Counted from the stretch's first letter, positions 19,748 to 30,932 are shown. The stretch is DNA of 64,000 nucleotides from Comamonas terrigena NBRC 13299 (GCF_006740045.1 NZ_AP019749.1:2499001-2563000), one strand, 5' to 3'. Program-made: numbers and translations. The notes: generated from the sequence alone by a model not told the origin.

Positions 19748-21211
19748 GTGGCCGCACCATCCGCACCCCACGCTACCGCCCCCCTGGAACCCGCCCGCCT
19801 GCCGTCGGTGGACCGCCTGCTGCAATCGGCCGAATTGCAGCCCCTGCTGGCCGACTACGGCCGCATCGCCACCACCGACGCCGTGCGCCAGGTGCTGGAA
19901 GACCTGCGCCAGCAGCTGCGTGCCGGCACCGCGCTGGTCCCCGAATCTGTAGCCACTGGCGCACTGGCAGCACAGATCGGCCGCCAGCTCGCCCAGCTGT
20001 TCGCCCCGCGCCTGCGCAGCGTCTACAACCTCACGGGCACCGTGCTGCACACCAACCTGGGCCGCGCCCTGCTGCCCCAGGCGGCGGTGGAGGCCGTGGT
20101 GGAAGCGCTGACCACTCCCGCCAACCTGGAATACGACCTCGCCACCGGCGGCCGCGGCGACCGTGACGACCTGGTAGAAGCGCTGATCTGCCGTCTCACC
20201 GGCGCCGAAGCCGCCACCGTGGTCAACAACAACGCCGCCGCCGTGCTGCTGACCCTGTCCACGCTGGCATCCGGCAGGGAAGTGGTGGTCTCGCGCGGGG
20301 AACTGGTGGAAATCGGCGGCGCCTTCCGCATCCCCGACATCATGGGCCGCGCCGGCTGCAAGCTGGTCGAGGTGGGCACCACCAACCGCACCCATGCGCG
20401 CGACTATGAAGGCGCCATCACCGCAGACACCGCCCTGCTGATGAAGGTGCACACCAGCAACTACGCCATCCAGGGCTTCACCAAGAGCGTGCCCGACGCC
20501 GAAGTCACCACCATCGCCCACGCCAACGACCTGCAGATGGTGGTGGACCTGGGCAGCGGCACCCTGGTAGACCTGCGCCAGTGGGGCCTGCCCCACGAGG
20601 TTACGGTGCGCGAAACCATCGACGCCGGCGCCGATGTGGTCACCTTCAGCGGCGACAAGCTGCTGGGCGGCCCACAGGCCGGCATCATCGTCGGCAAGAA
20701 GGAGCTGATCGCAAAGATCAAAAAGCACCCCATGAAGCGCGCCCTGCGCGTGGGCAAGCTCACCCTGGCGGCGCTGGAGCCCACGCTGCGCCTGTACCTG
20801 CACCCCGAGGCCCTGGCCCAGAACCTGACCACGCTGCGCCTGTTCACCCGCCCGCAGGCCGACATGCGCTCCCAGGCCGAACAACTGGCCCCCCTGCTCC
20901 AGCACGCGCTGGGCGCCAGCTGGACGGTGGACACCGCCGAGCTGCACAGCCAGATCGGCAGCGGCGCCCTGCCCGTGGACAACCTGCCCAGCTGGGGCCT
21001 GCAGATCTACCCGGCCAGCGGCAAGCAGGCCGGCCGCCAGCTGCAGCAGCTCGAAGCGCGGCTGCGCGCCCTGCCCCGCCCCATCATCGGGCGCCTGCAC
21101 GACGACGCACTGTGGCTGGACCTGCGCTGCCTGGAAGCCGACGCCCTGGACGGCTTCATCGCCCAATTCTTCCTGCTGCGCACCGACGGCGCGGCCCAGG
21201 CCCAGCCCTGA
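19748..21211 (+). CDS. selA: L-seryl-tRNA(Sec) selenium transferase
   Basis: PLP enzyme that converts Ser-tRNA(Sec) to Sec-tRNA(Sec) using selenophosphate from SelD. The protein is about 487 aa against 463 in E. coli. Motifs visible are the N-terminal tRNA-binding part ([21 protein letters not shown]), [27 protein letters not shown], and the PLP lysine in [14 protein letters not shown]. The C-terminal small domain ends near [20 protein letters not shown]. The start is uncertain: a GTG at 19748 is chosen, while the open frame extends to 19700, and there is no ATG near the expected position. It lies between fdhE and selB on the same strand. Confidence 0.93.
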   Translation: MAAPSAPHATAPLEPARLPSVDRLLQSAELQPLLADYGRIATTDAVRQVLEDLRQQLRAGTALVPESVATGALAAQIGRQLAQLFAPRLRSVYNLTGTVLHTNLGRALLPQAAVEAVVEALTTPANLEYDLATGGRGDRDDLVEALICRLTGAEAATVVNNNAAAVLLTLSTLASGREVVVSRGELVEIGGAFRIPDIMGRAGCKLVEVGTTNRTHARDYEGAITADTALLMKVHTSNYAIQGFTKSVPDAEVTTIAHANDLQMVVDLGSGTLVDLRQWGLPHEVTVRETIDAGADVVTFSGDKLLGGPQAGIIVGKKELIAKIKKHPMKRALRVGKLTLAALEPTLRLYLHPEALAQNLTTLRLFTRPQADMRSQAEQLAPLLQHALGASWTVDTAELHSQIGSGALPVDNLPSWGLQIYPASGKQAGRQLQQLEARLRALPRPIIGRLHDDALWLDLRCLEADALDGFIAQFFLLRTDGAAQAQP

Positions 21212-21338
21212 CCCCCAGGCCATTCCCTACAGCGCTGCCAGCGTGCCCACGACACCATGGCACCCTGACAGCCTGTACGACCCCACATTGAGACATTGAA
21301 CCAGCACCGCACAGACGGTGCGGAAAGCAGAGACACCC

Positions 21339-23261
21339 ATGATCATCGGCACCGCAGGCCATATCGACCACGGCAAGACCACCCTGGTGCGCGCCCTCAC
21401 CGGCGTGGAGACCGACCGGCTGAAGGAAGAAAAAGCGCGCGGCATCTCCATTGAGCTGGGCTACGCCTACAGCCCCCTGCCCAACGGCGACGTGCTGGGC
21501 ATCATCGACGTGCCGGGCCACGAAAAATTCGTCCACACCATGGCCGCCGGCGCCGTGGGCATAGACCACGCCCTGCTGGTGGTGGCGGCTGACGACGGCG
21601 TCATGCCCCAGACCATCGAACACCTGGAAATCCTGCAGCTGCTGGGCGTCAAACACGGCACCGTGGCCCTGACCAAGGTCGACCGCGTGCTGCCCGAACG
21701 GCTGGACGATGTGCGCGCCGAAATCCAGGCCATCCTGTCGGTCACCGCACTGGCCGGCAGCCCCATCTTCGCCACCCATGCCGTGCAGGCCGACGACCCC
21801 GGCGTGGCCGCGCTGCGCGACCACCTGCAGGTTCAGGCCCAGTTGATGCCCGCACGCGCGCAGGACGGACTGTTCCGCCTGGCCGTGGACCGCGTCTTCA
21901 CCCTGCCCGGCCAGGGCACCGTGGTCACCGGCACCGTGTTCAACGGCCGCGTGAACGTGGGCGATCAACTGCTGCACTCGGCCACCGCCCAGTCGGTGCG
22001 GGTGCGCAGCATCCACGCCCAGAACCAGGCCAGCGACACCGGCGTGGCCGGCCAGCGCTGCGCCCTGAACCTGGCCGGTATCGCCAAGGAAGACATCCAG
22101 CGCGGCGACTGGATTCTGGACGGCCGCCTGCTCCAGGCCACCGACCGCATCGACATCCGCCTGCACCTGCTGGCCGAAGCGCCCCCCCTGGCGCAGTGGA
22201 CGCCGGTGCATGTGCACATGGGCACCCACAAGGGCACCGCCCACGTCGCGCTGCTGCAGGACCAGCCCATCGAACCCGGCACCGAAGTGCGCGCCCAGCT
22301 GGTGCTGGATGCGCCCGTGTTCGCCCTGCCCGGCGACCGCCTGATCCTGCGCAACGCCCAGGCCACCCGCACCATCGCCGGCGGCATGGTGGTGGACCCC
22401 TATGCCCCGGCCCGCAAGCGCCGCAGCGCCGAACGCACGGCCTATCTCGATGCGCTGGAGCAGTTGGTCGCCACCGCCAGCCCCGCCGCCCTGATCGCCC
22501 AGGCGCCCCACGGCCTGCCGCTGTCCCAGCTGACCCGCCTGACCGGGCGGGCGCTGGACGGTGCCGCCCTGCCCGGCACGCTGCGCCTGCCCATGGCCGA
22601 CGGCGACGCCCTGCTGCTGGATGCCGCCCGCTGGCAGCCGCTGCGCGCACGCGTGCTGGACACGCTGGAGCGCTTTCACGCCAAGAACCCGGACGAGCCC
22701 GGCATCAACGCCGCCCGCCTGCGCCGCATGGCCCTGCCCGGACTGGTGCACAACCAGCACGACGCGCTGTGGGCCGGCCTGGTGGAGGCGCTGCTGCAGG
22801 ACGGCAGCATCACCGCCAGCGGCGCCTGGCTGCACCTGCCCGGCCACAGCGTGCAGCTCACCGCCGCCGAGCAAACGTTGTCGGAGCAATTGCTGCCGCT
22901 GCTGCACGCCGGCCGCTACGACCCGCCCTGGGTGCGCGACCTGGCCGCCGACACCGGCACCGGCGAAGACGCCGTGCGCCAGCTGCTGCGCAAGCTCGCC
23001 CGCCAGGGCCAGCTGTTCCAGGTGGTCAAAGACCTGTTCTACAGCGCTGCGCGCATGGACGAGCTGGCCGACATCGTCCAGCAACTGGCCGCCCAGGCCG
23101 CCCACGGCGAGGTCGAAGCCCGCGCCTTCCGCGACGCCACCGGCCTGGGCCGCAAACGCGCCATCCAGATCATCGAATGCTTCGACCGCCTGGGCTACAC
23201 CCGCCGCGTGCGCGACGCCCACGTGCTGCGCCCCGACGCGCAATGGAACCGCAGCCGCTGA
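21339..23261 (+). CDS. selB: Selenocysteine-specific elongation factor
   Basis: GTPase that carries Sec-tRNA(Sec) to the ribosome at UGA codons followed by a SECIS hairpin. The 640-aa protein has the EF-Tu-like GTPase domain with G1 GHIDHGKTT, the SelB-type switch region [14 protein letters not shown]3 DVPGHEKF and G4 TKVD. Beta-barrel domains II and III follow (about residues 170-340). About 290 C-terminal residues hold the four winged-helix domains that bind SECIS, the last around [28 protein letters not shown]. The ATG at 21339 matches the conserved [12 protein letters not shown] start. Its target, fdnG, is in the same gene cluster. Confidence 0.96.
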   Translation: MIIGTAGHIDHGKTTLVRALTGVETDRLKEEKARGISIELGYAYSPLPNGDVLGIIDVPGHEKFVHTMAAGAVGIDHALLVVAADDGVMPQTIEHLEILQLLGVKHGTVALTKVDRVLPERLDDVRAEIQAILSVTALAGSPIFATHAVQADDPGVAALRDHLQVQAQLMPARAQDGLFRLAVDRVFTLPGQGTVVTGTVFNGRVNVGDQLLHSATAQSVRVRSIHAQNQASDTGVAGQRCALNLAGIAKEDIQRGDWILDGRLLQATDRIDIRLHLLAEAPPLAQWTPVHVHMGTHKGTAHVALLQDQPIEPGTEVRAQLVLDAPVFALPGDRLILRNAQATRTIAGGMVVDPYAPARKRRSAERTAYLDALEQLVATASPAALIAQAPHGLPLSQLTRLTGRALDGAALPGTLRLPMADGDALLLDAARWQPLRARVLDTLERFHAKNPDEPGINAARLRRMALPGLVHNQHDALWAGLVEALLQDGSITASGAWLHLPGHSVQLTAAEQTLSEQLLPLLHAGRYDPPWVRDLAADTGTGEDAVRQLLRKLARQGQLFQVVKDLFYSAARMDELADIVQQLAAQAAHGEVEARAFRDATGLGRKRAIQIIECFDRLGYTRRVRDAHVLRPDAQWNRSR

Positions 23262-23308
23262 CCGCACAGGGGTGATGGTGGCGATGCGATGCCATGCGAT
23301 GGAGATCG

Positions 23309-23347
23309 GCTGGGCTGGGCTGGGCTGGGCTGGGCTGGGCTGGGCTG
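23309..23347. repeat. GCTGG pentanucleotide tandem repeat
   Basis: About eight tandem copies of a 5-bp unit (GCTGG, the last with one change) lie between the selB stop and the tRNA-Sec gene. They are preceded by short GATGCGATG-type repetition. Such a tract is prone to slippage; no coding frame uses it. Confidence 0.85.
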
Positions 23348-23476
23348 AGCTAGGGATGAGATGGAGATAGCGATGCAGGTTCCCTGCAGGGGCTGGGGCA
23401 TTCCCTGTGCTACCCATCGCCACCGTCTGCCCTGCACACAGGCTGTAACACGGTAGAATCGCCGCTTTCCTCCCAA

Positions 23477-23572
23477 GGAAGGCAATCGTGCCCGGTGGCG
23501 CGGCCGGGCTTCAAACCCGGTGAGGGGTGTCAGTCACTCCTGGGTTGGTTCGACTCCAGCTGCTTTCCGCCA
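23477..23572 (+). tRNA. selC: tRNA-Sec (anticodon TCA)
   Basis: A 96-base tRNA with the Sec hallmarks. The 8-bp acceptor stem GGAAGGCA/TGCTTTCC has one G-U pair. The extended D arm is present, and the anticodon arm CCGGG-CTTCAAA-CCCGG carries anticodon TCA at 23511-23513. The variable arm is very long, the T arm reads GGTTCGACTCC, and discriminator G is followed by an encoded CCA. It delivers selenocysteine to the UGA of fdnG. It lies just after selB. The 3' half of selC is a known integration site for islands in other bacteria, and a broken integrase lies downstream here. Confidence 0.96.
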
Positions 23573-23594
23573 GAACACCGGTTCGCAAGAGCCT

Positions 23595-23632
23595 AAAAAG
23601 CCCCAGCCCTTCACCGCTGGGGCTTTTTCATT
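23595..23632 (+). terminator. Terminator of selC
   Basis: AAAAAGCCCCAGC and GCTGGGGCTTTTT form a 13-bp stem, with T5 on the plus strand and A5 on the other side, so it can act in both directions. It starts 23 bases after the tRNA CCA end. Confidence 0.92.
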
Positions 23633-24153
23633 GTGTGGGCTTACCCGCGTGTCGGACTTCGCTCCAAGCTCTGTACCAGTTGCAGCAGCAAACCTCAATG
23701 GGTGAAGTCTGGGGCATGGCCCGCATCAACCTACGTTGAGAAAAAGGGGCGCTGTTGCGCTGTGCAAGTGGGTGCCAGGGCATGCGACAGAAGCACAGGA
23801 CTGGGATGTGCGCTACGTAACTGGATCAAGCACCGTTGGCGCGTTCAAGTAAACCTTGAACCAAATGCACATTTCCTGACCTCCCAAGTCGATCTATCCG
23901 CTGACAGCAATCGCCCCTTTGCGGTCGTCCACGCTTCTTGCTCCTACGTCGGCTTTGCAGCGATAGTCGCCATTGACTGGAAACGCCTCAAATCACGCTA
24001 TCAGGCATATAGCAGTCGTTCAACTTGAGCACCAACTGGGCGACTGCCGTTACCTTGACCAGATTCCGAGAAATTCCGACTACAGCGGAAATCTCAATCG
24101 ATTCAGGAGTTTGCCTCCTGTGACCTGCTTGAAGAAGACGCAATCCAGGCCGA
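23633..24153. other. Gene-poor degraded stretch downstream of selC
   Basis: No intact gene is supported. Short frames are interrupted and the composition is less G+C-rich than the flanks, as expected for decayed island DNA. On the minus strand around 24010-24110 a frame reads ESIEISAVVGISRNLVKVT, which has the look of a helix-turn-helix of an Rrf2-type regulator remnant, but this is weak. No copy of the selC 3' end is seen here. Confidence 0.4.
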
Positions 24154-24641
24154 GTGCGCGAGCTTGCTCTTTTCAGCTTGGCCATTGATAGCAAGCTGCG
24201 AGGATGCGACCTCGTCGCTCTCAAGGTTTGGGATGTATGCCACGGCTATCAGGTGGCATCGCGCGTTGTCGTCACGCAGCACGTCCAGTGCAGTTCTAGC
24301 TCGTGCAGGCCGCTCGTGACGCCTTGCAAGCCTGGGTCAAGCTGGCTGGTCTGAAATCAGAGGACTTCCTGTTTCCAAACGGGCTAAACGAATAGCCCCA
24401 TCTGGGGACACGGGAGTAAACCCGAATCCTCGATCACAGGGTTGACGAGCTAGGCCTGGACCGCATGGAGTACGGGACGCACTCGATGCGCAGGACAAAG
24501 GCGACACTGATCGACCACCGCAGAAAGAACCTGCGTGCTGCCAAGTCACTTCTAGGTCACTCTAAGCTGGAGTCAACAGTGAGGTACCTGGGTATCGAAG
24601 TAGACGATGCCCTCGAGAGCTCTGAACAGACGGAGATTTGA
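24154..24641 (+). pseudogene. Degraded phage-type tyrosine integrase
   Basis: Three frames together encode the C-terminal part of a tyrosine recombinase. Frame A (from 24154) reads VRELALFSLAIDSKLRGCDL, with the first catalytic arginine region (SKLRGCDL). A frame from about 24280 continues with RPVQF, a stop, then AARDALQAWVKLAGLKSEDF. A frame from 24396 reads PHLGTRE, a TAA, TRILDHRVDELGLD, then YGTHSMRRTKATLI, SLLGHSKLESTVRYLGIEVD, ending at 24641. The catalytic R (HSMRRT), H (LLGHSK) and Y (VRYLG) are all still readable, but two frameshifts and two stops make it non-functional. The N-terminal domain is missing. Its position just after the tRNA-Sec gene marks it as the relic of the element that integrated there. 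Confidence 0.88.
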
Positions 24642-24761
24642 CGTTGCCATTGACGGCTACCCTGGAAACTGCGGCAGGGTGGACGTCCTCAGCGGCTGCA
24701 ATGTGGCGCTGAGCCTTCTGCCATAAGCAGTCATTCGAAAATGTCACCCTCTCAAAACAAT

Positions 24762-24780
24762 TCATTTATTCAACAAATGA
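24762..24780. promoter_or_regulatory. Putative ArsR operator upstream of arsR1
   Basis: An AT-rich inverted repeat, TCATTT-N7-AAATGA, ends 14 bases before the arsR start. ArsR/SmtB repressors bind such imperfect AT-rich palindromes over their own promoters. It is probably the control site for the arsR1-led operon. Confidence 0.55.
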
Positions 24781-24794
24781 TGTATTATTGATTT

Positions 24795-25118
24795 ATGCAA
24801 GAAGCCCAAGTCATCCGCTCCCTCTCCGCCCTGGCCCATGAAGCCCGCCTGCGCGTTTTTCGCGCCCTGGTGGTCGCAGGCCCCGAAGGACTGACACCCA
24901 GTGTCTTGGCCGAGCAGTTGGGCATCGCTCCCAATGCGTTGTCCTTCCATCTCAAAGAGTTGTCCCATGCCGAGCTGGTGAGTCAGGAGCGTCAGGGCCG
25001 CAACGTGCTGTACCGGGCGGCGTTCCCTGCGATGAACGACCTCTTGGCCTACCTCACCGAAAACTGCTGCCAGGGCGCTGTGTGCACTCCGGCAGATGCC
25101 TCTTCCTGCAACTGCTAA
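24795..25118 (+). CDS. arsR: ArsR-family arsenite-responsive repressor
   Basis: A winged-helix ArsR/SmtB repressor (107 aa) that leaves DNA on binding trivalent arsenic. The recognition helix region is LAEQLGIAPNALSFHLKELSHAELV. The As(III) site is not the classical CVCDL of E. coli; cysteines lie at the C terminus (C91, C92, C97, plus C105 and C107). This matches the Acidithiobacillus-type arrangement with a vicinal pair and a third Cys a few residues on. It starts the ars cluster; arsI follows 11 bases after its stop. Confidence 0.93.
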   Translation: MQEAQVIRSLSALAHEARLRVFRALVVAGPEGLTPSVLAEQLGIAPNALSFHLKELSHAELVSQERQGRNVLYRAAFPAMNDLLAYLTENCCQGAVCTPADASSCNC

Positions 25119-25129
25119 CGGAGCACACG

Positions 25130-25624
25130 ATGAAACGCTTTCACGTCCACATGCATGTCGATGATCTGGCCAAGAACATCGCCTTCTACTCCCAGCTCTT
25201 TGGTGCAGAACCTGCCCGCGTGGAAAGCGATTACGCCAAGTGGATGATCGATGAGCCCCGGGTGAACTTCGCCATCTCGACCCGTGGCAACAAGCCTGGA
25301 CTGGACCATCTGGGCTTCCAGGTGGATGAAGCTCAGGAGTTGGCAGAGCTCAAGGCACGCGCCGAATCTGCTGACATGGCGCTGCTGGATGAGGGCACTA
25401 CCACCTGCTGCTACGCCCGCAGCGACAAGCACTGGATCACCGACCCCCAAGGCATCGCCTGGGAGCACTTTCATTCCCTTGAAAACATCCCTGTGTTCAA
25501 TGAAGCGGCGCAGTCGGCGCCCAAGGCCAGCGCCTGCTGTACTCCTGCCGCAGCGGCCCCAACCACCGCGTCTTCATGCTGTGCACCCCAAACCCAAACT
25601 TCCAACTCCAAGTCTTGCTGCTGA
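25130..25624 (+). CDS. arsI: ArsI/CadI-family dioxygenase (organoarsenical C-As lyase)
   Basis: A vicinal-oxygen-chelate (glyoxalase/bleomycin-resistance fold) Fe(II) enzyme. Characterised ArsI members cleave the carbon-arsenic bond of trivalent organoarsenicals such as methylarsenite; CadI relatives respond to cadmium. Candidate metal ligands are H5 (KRFHVHMHV), H60 (LDHLGF) and E112 (WEHFH). The substrate-binding vicinal pair is C93-C94 (TTTCCYAR). The 164-aa protein ends in an unusual tail of about 45 residues with three more CC pairs (SACCTP, SSCCAP, KSCC), which could capture As(III). The ATG at 25130 has GGAG 6 bases before it. It is tightly spaced between arsR1 and arsC. Confidence 0.9.
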   Translation: MKRFHVHMHVDDLAKNIAFYSQLFGAEPARVESDYAKWMIDEPRVNFAISTRGNKPGLDHLGFQVDEAQELAELKARAESADMALLDEGTTTCCYARSDKHWITDPQGIAWEHFHSLENIPVFNEAAQSAPKASACCTPAAAAPTTASSCCAPQTQTSNSKSCC

Positions 25625-25630
25625 GGCTTT

Positions 25631-26137
25631 ATGACCAACACTACAACGCCCCTGAACGTTCTGTTTCTGTGCACCCACAACTCGGCGCGCAGCATCCTGG
25701 CGGAAGCCTTGCTCAACGATATGGGCCGGGGGCGCTTTAAGGCCTACTCGGCTGGAAGCAGCCCACGAGCCTACCAGCAGCCCAACCCGCTGGGCTTGCA
25801 GGTGCTGCAACGCGCAGGCGTATCCATAGAAGGCCTGCGCAGCAAGAGCTGGGACGAATTTGCCGTGGCCGATGCGCCGAAGATGGATCTGATCATCACC
25901 GTCTGCGACAACGCCGCAGGCGAAGTCTGCCCAATCTGGCCCGGACACCCCGCTACTGCGCACTGGGGCTATCCCGATCCTTCGGAAAGCGATGCTGCTG
26001 ACGACGCCAAGCTAGAAGCTTTCCGCCAGACCATGCACATGATCCGTCGCCGTCTGGAGCTGCTGGTGAATCTGCCCGCAGACAAGTTGGAGAAGGCCCG
26101 ACTGCAAGGCACAGCCCGCGAACTTTCCGCGCACTGA
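25631..26137 (+). CDS. arsC: Arsenate reductase, thioredoxin-coupled (LMW-phosphatase type)
   Basis: Reduces arsenate to arsenite using a Cys relay and thioredoxin. The fold is that of low-molecular-weight tyrosine phosphatases: P-loop LCTHNSARS (catalytic Cys near residue 14), the general-acid region HWGYPDPSE, and a second redox Cys pair candidate in TVCDNAAGEVCP. At 168 aa it is slightly longer than Staphylococcus pI258 ArsC. It starts 6 bases after the arsI stop. A second reductase of unrelated fold occurs two genes on. Confidence 0.92.
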   Translation: MTNTTTPLNVLFLCTHNSARSILAEALLNDMGRGRFKAYSAGSSPRAYQQPNPLGLQVLQRAGVSIEGLRSKSWDEFAVADAPKMDLIITVCDNAAGEVCPIWPGHPATAHWGYPDPSESDAADDAKLEAFRQTMHMIRRRLELLVNLPADKLEKARLQGTARELSAH

Positions 26138-26188
26138 TCCACTGCCTCACCCTTCTACGCCCATCACTTACCCACGGTCTCCATCACG

Positions 26189-27478
<1,290 letters not shown>

Positions 27479-27503
27479 ACACGCCCTCTGTCCTGGAGTC
27501 GGT

Positions 27504-27935
27504 ATGAGCACTATCACTATCTATCACAACCCCGCCTGCGGCACCTCCCGCAACGTGTTGGCGTTGATCCGCAACAGCGGCGAAGAGCCCACGGTCATCG
27601 AATACCTCAAGACGCCTCCCGATCGGGCCACCTTGGAGCGTTTGCTGGCTGAAATGGGCGTGCCTGTGCGCGAGGTCCTGCGGCAAAAAGGCACGCCGTT
27701 CGATGAACTCGGCCTGAGCGATCCCAAGTGGACCGACCAGCAACTGATCGACTTCATGCTTGAGCATCCAATTCTGATCAATCGACCCATCGTGGTGACG
27801 CCGCTGGGTACACGTCTGTGCCGGCCGTCCGAGGCCGTGTTGGACATCTTGCCCAGCCCTCAGCTGGGAGTATTCACCAAGGAAGACGGTGAGGCCGTCA
27901 TCGACGCGAAAGGACAACGTGTTGCAAAGCACTGA
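27504..27935 (+). CDS. arsC: Arsenate reductase, glutaredoxin-coupled
   Basis: ArsC of the R773/Spx fold, reducing arsenate with glutathione and glutaredoxin. The 143-aa protein has the catalytic cysteine in [11 protein letters not shown] (C12 region) and the expected arginines in [18 protein letters not shown]. The ATG at 27504 follows CTGGAG with a good spacing. The arsH start lies inside its last codons, so the two are translationally linked. Having both this and the thioredoxin-type ArsC lets arsenate reduction draw on two thiol systems. Confidence 0.94.
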   Translation: MSTITIYHNPACGTSRNVLALIRNSGEEPTVIEYLKTPPDRATLERLLAEMGVPVREVLRQKGTPFDELGLSDPKWTDQQLIDFMLEHPILINRPIVVTPLGTRLCRPSEAVLDILPSPQLGVFTKEDGEAVIDAKGQRVAKH

Positions 27936-28638
27936 TCTACCCAACCTCGACGAACAGTCCTTCGAGACTCCGGACTTGACTCGGCTGCAGCCCGCCCAGC
28001 GCGCTACGCACGCACCTCGCATCTTGCTGCTTTATGGGTCGGCCCGTGAGCGCTCCTACAGCCGACTGCTGACGGAAGAAGCCGCCAGGCTGCTTCGCAA
28101 GCTAGGGGCCGAGCCTCGGATTTTTGATCCGCGTGGGCTGCCGCTGCCAGACGATGCGCCGGAGAGCCACCCCAAGGTCCAGGAGCTGCGCGAGTTGGTG
28201 CAATGGTCCGAAGGCATGGTGTGGACATCACCCGAGCGCCATGGCGCAATGACCAGCATCCTCAAGGCCCAGATTGACTGGATTCCGCTGTCTGTGGGTG
28301 CCGTGCGCCCGACCCAGGGCAAGACTTTGGCGGTGATGCAGGTCAGTGGAGGCTCGCAGTCGTTCAACGCACTCAACCAAATGCGCGTGCTGGGTCGCTG
28401 GATGCGCCTGATCACCATCCCCAACCAGTCTTCGGTGGCCAAGGCATTCTTGGAGTTCGACGAAGCCGGTCGCATGAAACCCTCCGCCTACTATGAGCGG
28501 GTGGTCGATGTGATGGAGGAACTGGTCAAGTTCACGCTGTTGACCCGCGACACTGCAGATTACCTCGTGGACCGATACAGCGAGCGGCGTGAATCTGCAG
28601 AAGCGCTCTCACAACGCGTCAATCAGCGAAGCATCTAA
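27919..28638 (+). CDS. arsH: ArsH, NADPH-dependent FMN organoarsenical oxidase
   Basis: Flavodoxin-like FMN reductase that oxidises trivalent methyl and aromatic arsenicals to the less toxic pentavalent forms. The 239-aa protein shows the FMN-binding [40 protein letters not shown] and [23 protein letters not shown] blocks typical of ArsH. The start chosen is a GTG at 27919 with AAAGGA just before it, overlapping arsC by 17 bases; a TTG at 27922 or a GTG at 27889 are alternatives. With ArsI it gives the cluster both oxidative and demethylating routes for organoarsenicals. Confidence 0.92.
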   Translation: MLQSTDLPNLDEQSFETPDLTRLQPAQRATHAPRILLLYGSARERSYSRLLTEEAARLLRKLGAEPRIFDPRGLPLPDDAPESHPKVQELRELVQWSEGMVWTSPERHGAMTSILKAQIDWIPLSVGAVRPTQGKTLAVMQVSGGSQSFNALNQMRVLGRWMRLITIPNQSSVAKAFLEFDEAGRMKPSAYYERVVDVMEELVKFTLLTRDTADYLVDRYSERRESAEALSQRVNQRSI

Positions 28639-28650
28639 AGCACCGAGACG

Positions 28651-29847
28651 ATGCCACGCCGCACCCGGATCACTGCCATGCTGGGCGTGGCCCAAACGCT
28701 GTCGTGGGCCTCGTCGTACTACCTTCCTGCTGTTTTAGCGGAGCCGATCAGCAGTGCGGTCGGCATGGCGTACTCGACAGTGTTCGCGGCCTTCTCGGTG
28801 GCGCTTTTGGTTTCCGCTGGGATAGGACCCATTGCAGGACGGTTCATTGACCGCTTCGGTGGCCGTCCAGTATTGATCACCAGCAACCTGGTGTTCGCGG
28901 CTGGACTGGTGATCCTCAGTCTAGCCACGCAGGCCAACCATGTGTTCCTGGCCTGGGCCGTCATGGGCATAGCCATGGGCAGCGGCCTGTACGAAGCCGC
29001 CTTTGCCACGGTCGTTCGCCTGTATGGCCAGGACGCTCGGCGTGCCATCACTGGCATCACGCTGTTTGCCGGGTTCGCCAGTACCGTAGGCTGGCCGCTT
29101 TCCAGCTATCTCGCGCATGAGTTTGGCTGGCGTGAGGCATGTCTGGCGTGGGCACTGCTGCACCTTCTTTTGGGACTCCCGCTCAACCTGCTACTGCCAC
29201 GCGCAGCTTCTGCAGTGGCTGAGCCGCAGCAAGGTGATGAACAACCTGCCGCCAGCCCCCACGAGCATTCAAGCGCAGCTGGCAAGCCGCACAGATCCAC
29301 TGCCTATCTGATGGCCTATGTGTTTGCGGTTTCGTGGTTCATCAGCACGGCGATGGCGGCCCATCTGCCGCAGCTTCTGCAAATGACCGGAGCTGCAATT
29401 GGCGTTGCCATCGGAGCCGCCGCGCTGGTGGGGCCCGCGCAGGTGGCTGGGCGGTTGGTGGAATACGGGTTCTTGAAAAACGCCCACCCCCTGCTGTCTG
29501 CCAAGCTGGCAATCTTGGCGCATCCCGCTGCAGCTCTGTGCCTGTATCTGATTGGAGCGCCTGCAGTGAGTCTGTTTGCCGTCTTGCACGGACTTGGGAA
29601 CGGAATTTTGACGATTGCCGTGGGCACGTTGCCGCTCAAGGTGTTCGGTGCACTGGGCTATGGGCAGCGGCAAGGCTGGCTGATGGTGCCCGCACGCATC
29701 GTGCAAGCGGGCTCCCCGTTTCTCTTCGGAATGGCTGTATCCCATTGGGCGCTGGGAGCAGCGTGGCTTTCCTCAATGCTCGGCATCACCGCGTTCTTGG
29801 CGCTGTGGGCCATGCGCATTCAGCCTCACGCTGCAAGTGCGCAATAA
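28651..29847 (+). CDS. MFS transporter in the arsenic cluster
   Basis: A 398-aa major facilitator with about 12 helices and a His/Gln/Pro-rich cytoplasmic loop in the middle (about residues 190-215, [21 protein letters not shown]). The MFS loop motif [11 protein letters not shown] follows helix 2. It starts 12 bases after arsH. Ars-linked MFS proteins include ArsJ (needs a partner GAPDH gene, absent here) and ArsK (As(III), Sb(III) and trivalent aromatic arsenicals). The lack of the GAPDH gene argues against ArsJ. An organoarsenical or arsenite exporter is my inference from context, not from a diagnostic motif. Confidence 0.78.
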   Translation: MPRRTRITAMLGVAQTLSWASSYYLPAVLAEPISSAVGMAYSTVFAAFSVALLVSAGIGPIAGRFIDRFGGRPVLITSNLVFAAGLVILSLATQANHVFLAWAVMGIAMGSGLYEAAFATVVRLYGQDARRAITGITLFAGFASTVGWPLSSYLAHEFGWREACLAWALLHLLLGLPLNLLLPRAASAVAEPQQGDEQPAASPHEHSSAAGKPHRSTAYLMAYVFAVSWFISTAMAAHLPQLLQMTGAAIGVAIGAAALVGPAQVAGRLVEYGFLKNAHPLLSAKLAILAHPAAALCLYLIGAPAVSLFAVLHGLGNGILTIAVGTLPLKVFGALGYGQRQGWLMVPARIVQAGSPFLFGMAVSHWALGAAWLSSMLGITAFLALWAMRIQPHAASAQ

Positions 29848-29861
29848 ATTTGGAGGTCGAT

Positions 29862-30932
29862 GTGAGCATGACACTGTATGACGTGATCATTGTTGGAGGA
29901 GGCCAGGCTGCACTGTCCGTTGCCTACTTCCTGAGGCGTACAAACCGCTCAGTGCTGATCTTGGACGCTGAGGATGCAGGCGGAGGTGCCTGGCAGCATG
30001 GCTGGGACTCTCTGCGCCTGTTCTCTCCGGCAAATTGGAGCTCCATTGCAGGCTGGCCCATGCCCAGCTCCGGGGAGCAATACCCCAGCCGCGACCAGGT
30101 TGTTAGCTACCTGCGGCAGTACGAAGCCCGCTACAACCTCGCGGTGCAGCGGCCTGTGCTGGTGACGGCGGTGGAACGAAGAGACCACGACTTCGCCGTA
30201 AAGGCAGGTGACCGGTCGTGGCATGCGCGCGTGGTGGTGAGTGCCACAGGGACTTGGCGCAATCCGTTTATTCCGGAACTCGAAGGTCGGTCCGCGTTTG
30301 GCGGTCTCCAGGTTCACTCCGCACATTACATATCGCCCAGCGCATTTCAAGGATTGCGCGTCATGGTGGTCGGTGGTGGCAACTCTGGCGCGCAGATCTT
30401 GGCCGAGGTCTCGCAGGTCGCAGCGTCCACTACCTGGGCCACGTTGAGCCCGCCTGCCTTTCTGGCAGACGATGTGGATGGAAGAGTGCTCTTTGAACGC
30501 GCAACTGCACGGTGGCAGGCAATCCAAGAAGGCCGTGACCCGACGGACTTGCCAGGAGGATTTGGCGATGTCGTCATGGTGCCCCCTGTCGTGGAGGCCC
30601 GCGCACGTGGCGTACTTCATGCCGTAGAAACATTTGAGACGCTTACGGCCGAAGGCGCACTGTGGGCAGACGGCACCAGCCGCACGTATGACGCGATCTT
30701 GTGGTGCACCGGGTTTAGGCCCGCACTCCAGCATCTGGAGTCTCTCGGCGTGGTGGCTGATAGCAAAGTCACCGTAGACGGGACACGTGCGTGCGATGTG
30801 CCAGGCCTCTGGCTGGTCGGCTACGGCGAGTGGACCGGGCCCGCTTCGGCCACTCTCATTGGTGTTATGCGCACGGCACGCTCCACAGCAACCGAGATTG
30901 ACCAGTACCTTACCGCCCAAGTGCCTGCGTAG
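29862..30932 (+). CDS. arsO: ArsO-type flavin-dependent monooxygenase
   Basis: FAD/NAD(P)H monooxygenase of the ArsO group. Members occur in ars operons and are thought to oxidise arsenicals, but the exact reaction is unsettled. Visible are the FAD Rossmann motif [18 protein letters not shown], the ArsO signature [22 protein letters not shown], the NAD(P) motif [16 protein letters not shown], and the late FATGY-like segment ILWCTGFRP. About 356 aa. The GTG at 29862 lies 5 bases after GGAGG; the ATG two codons later (29868) is the alternative. The gene follows the MFS gene after 14 bases. Confidence 0.87.
   Translation: MSMTLYDVIIVGGGQAALSVAYFLRRTNRSVLILDAEDAGGGAWQHGWDSLRLFSPANWSSIAGWPMPSSGEQYPSRDQVVSYLRQYEARYNLAVQRPVLVTAVERRDHDFAVKAGDRSWHARVVVSATGTWRNPFIPELEGRSAFGGLQVHSAHYISPSAFQGLRVMVVGGGNSGAQILAEVSQVAASTTWATLSPPAFLADDVDGRVLFERATARWQAIQEGRDPTDLPGGFGDVVMVPPVVEARARGVLHAVETFETLTAEGALWADGTSRTYDAILWCTGFRPALQHLESLGVVADSKVTVDGTRACDVPGLWLVGYGEWTGPASATLIGVMRTARSTATEIDQYLTAQVPA

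Noticed and set aside
23309..23347. A CRISPR array
   Set aside because: The repeats are 5-bp direct tandem units without spacers.
21156..23423. A 755-codon minus-strand open frame
   Set aside because: It lies antisense to selB, has repetitive composition (including a translated GCTGG repeat), and resembles no protein family.
23477..23572. A second copy of the selC 3' end marking the other island end
   Set aside because: I looked through 32.4-33.0 kb and saw no repeat of the T arm/acceptor sequence, so island limits remain unproven.
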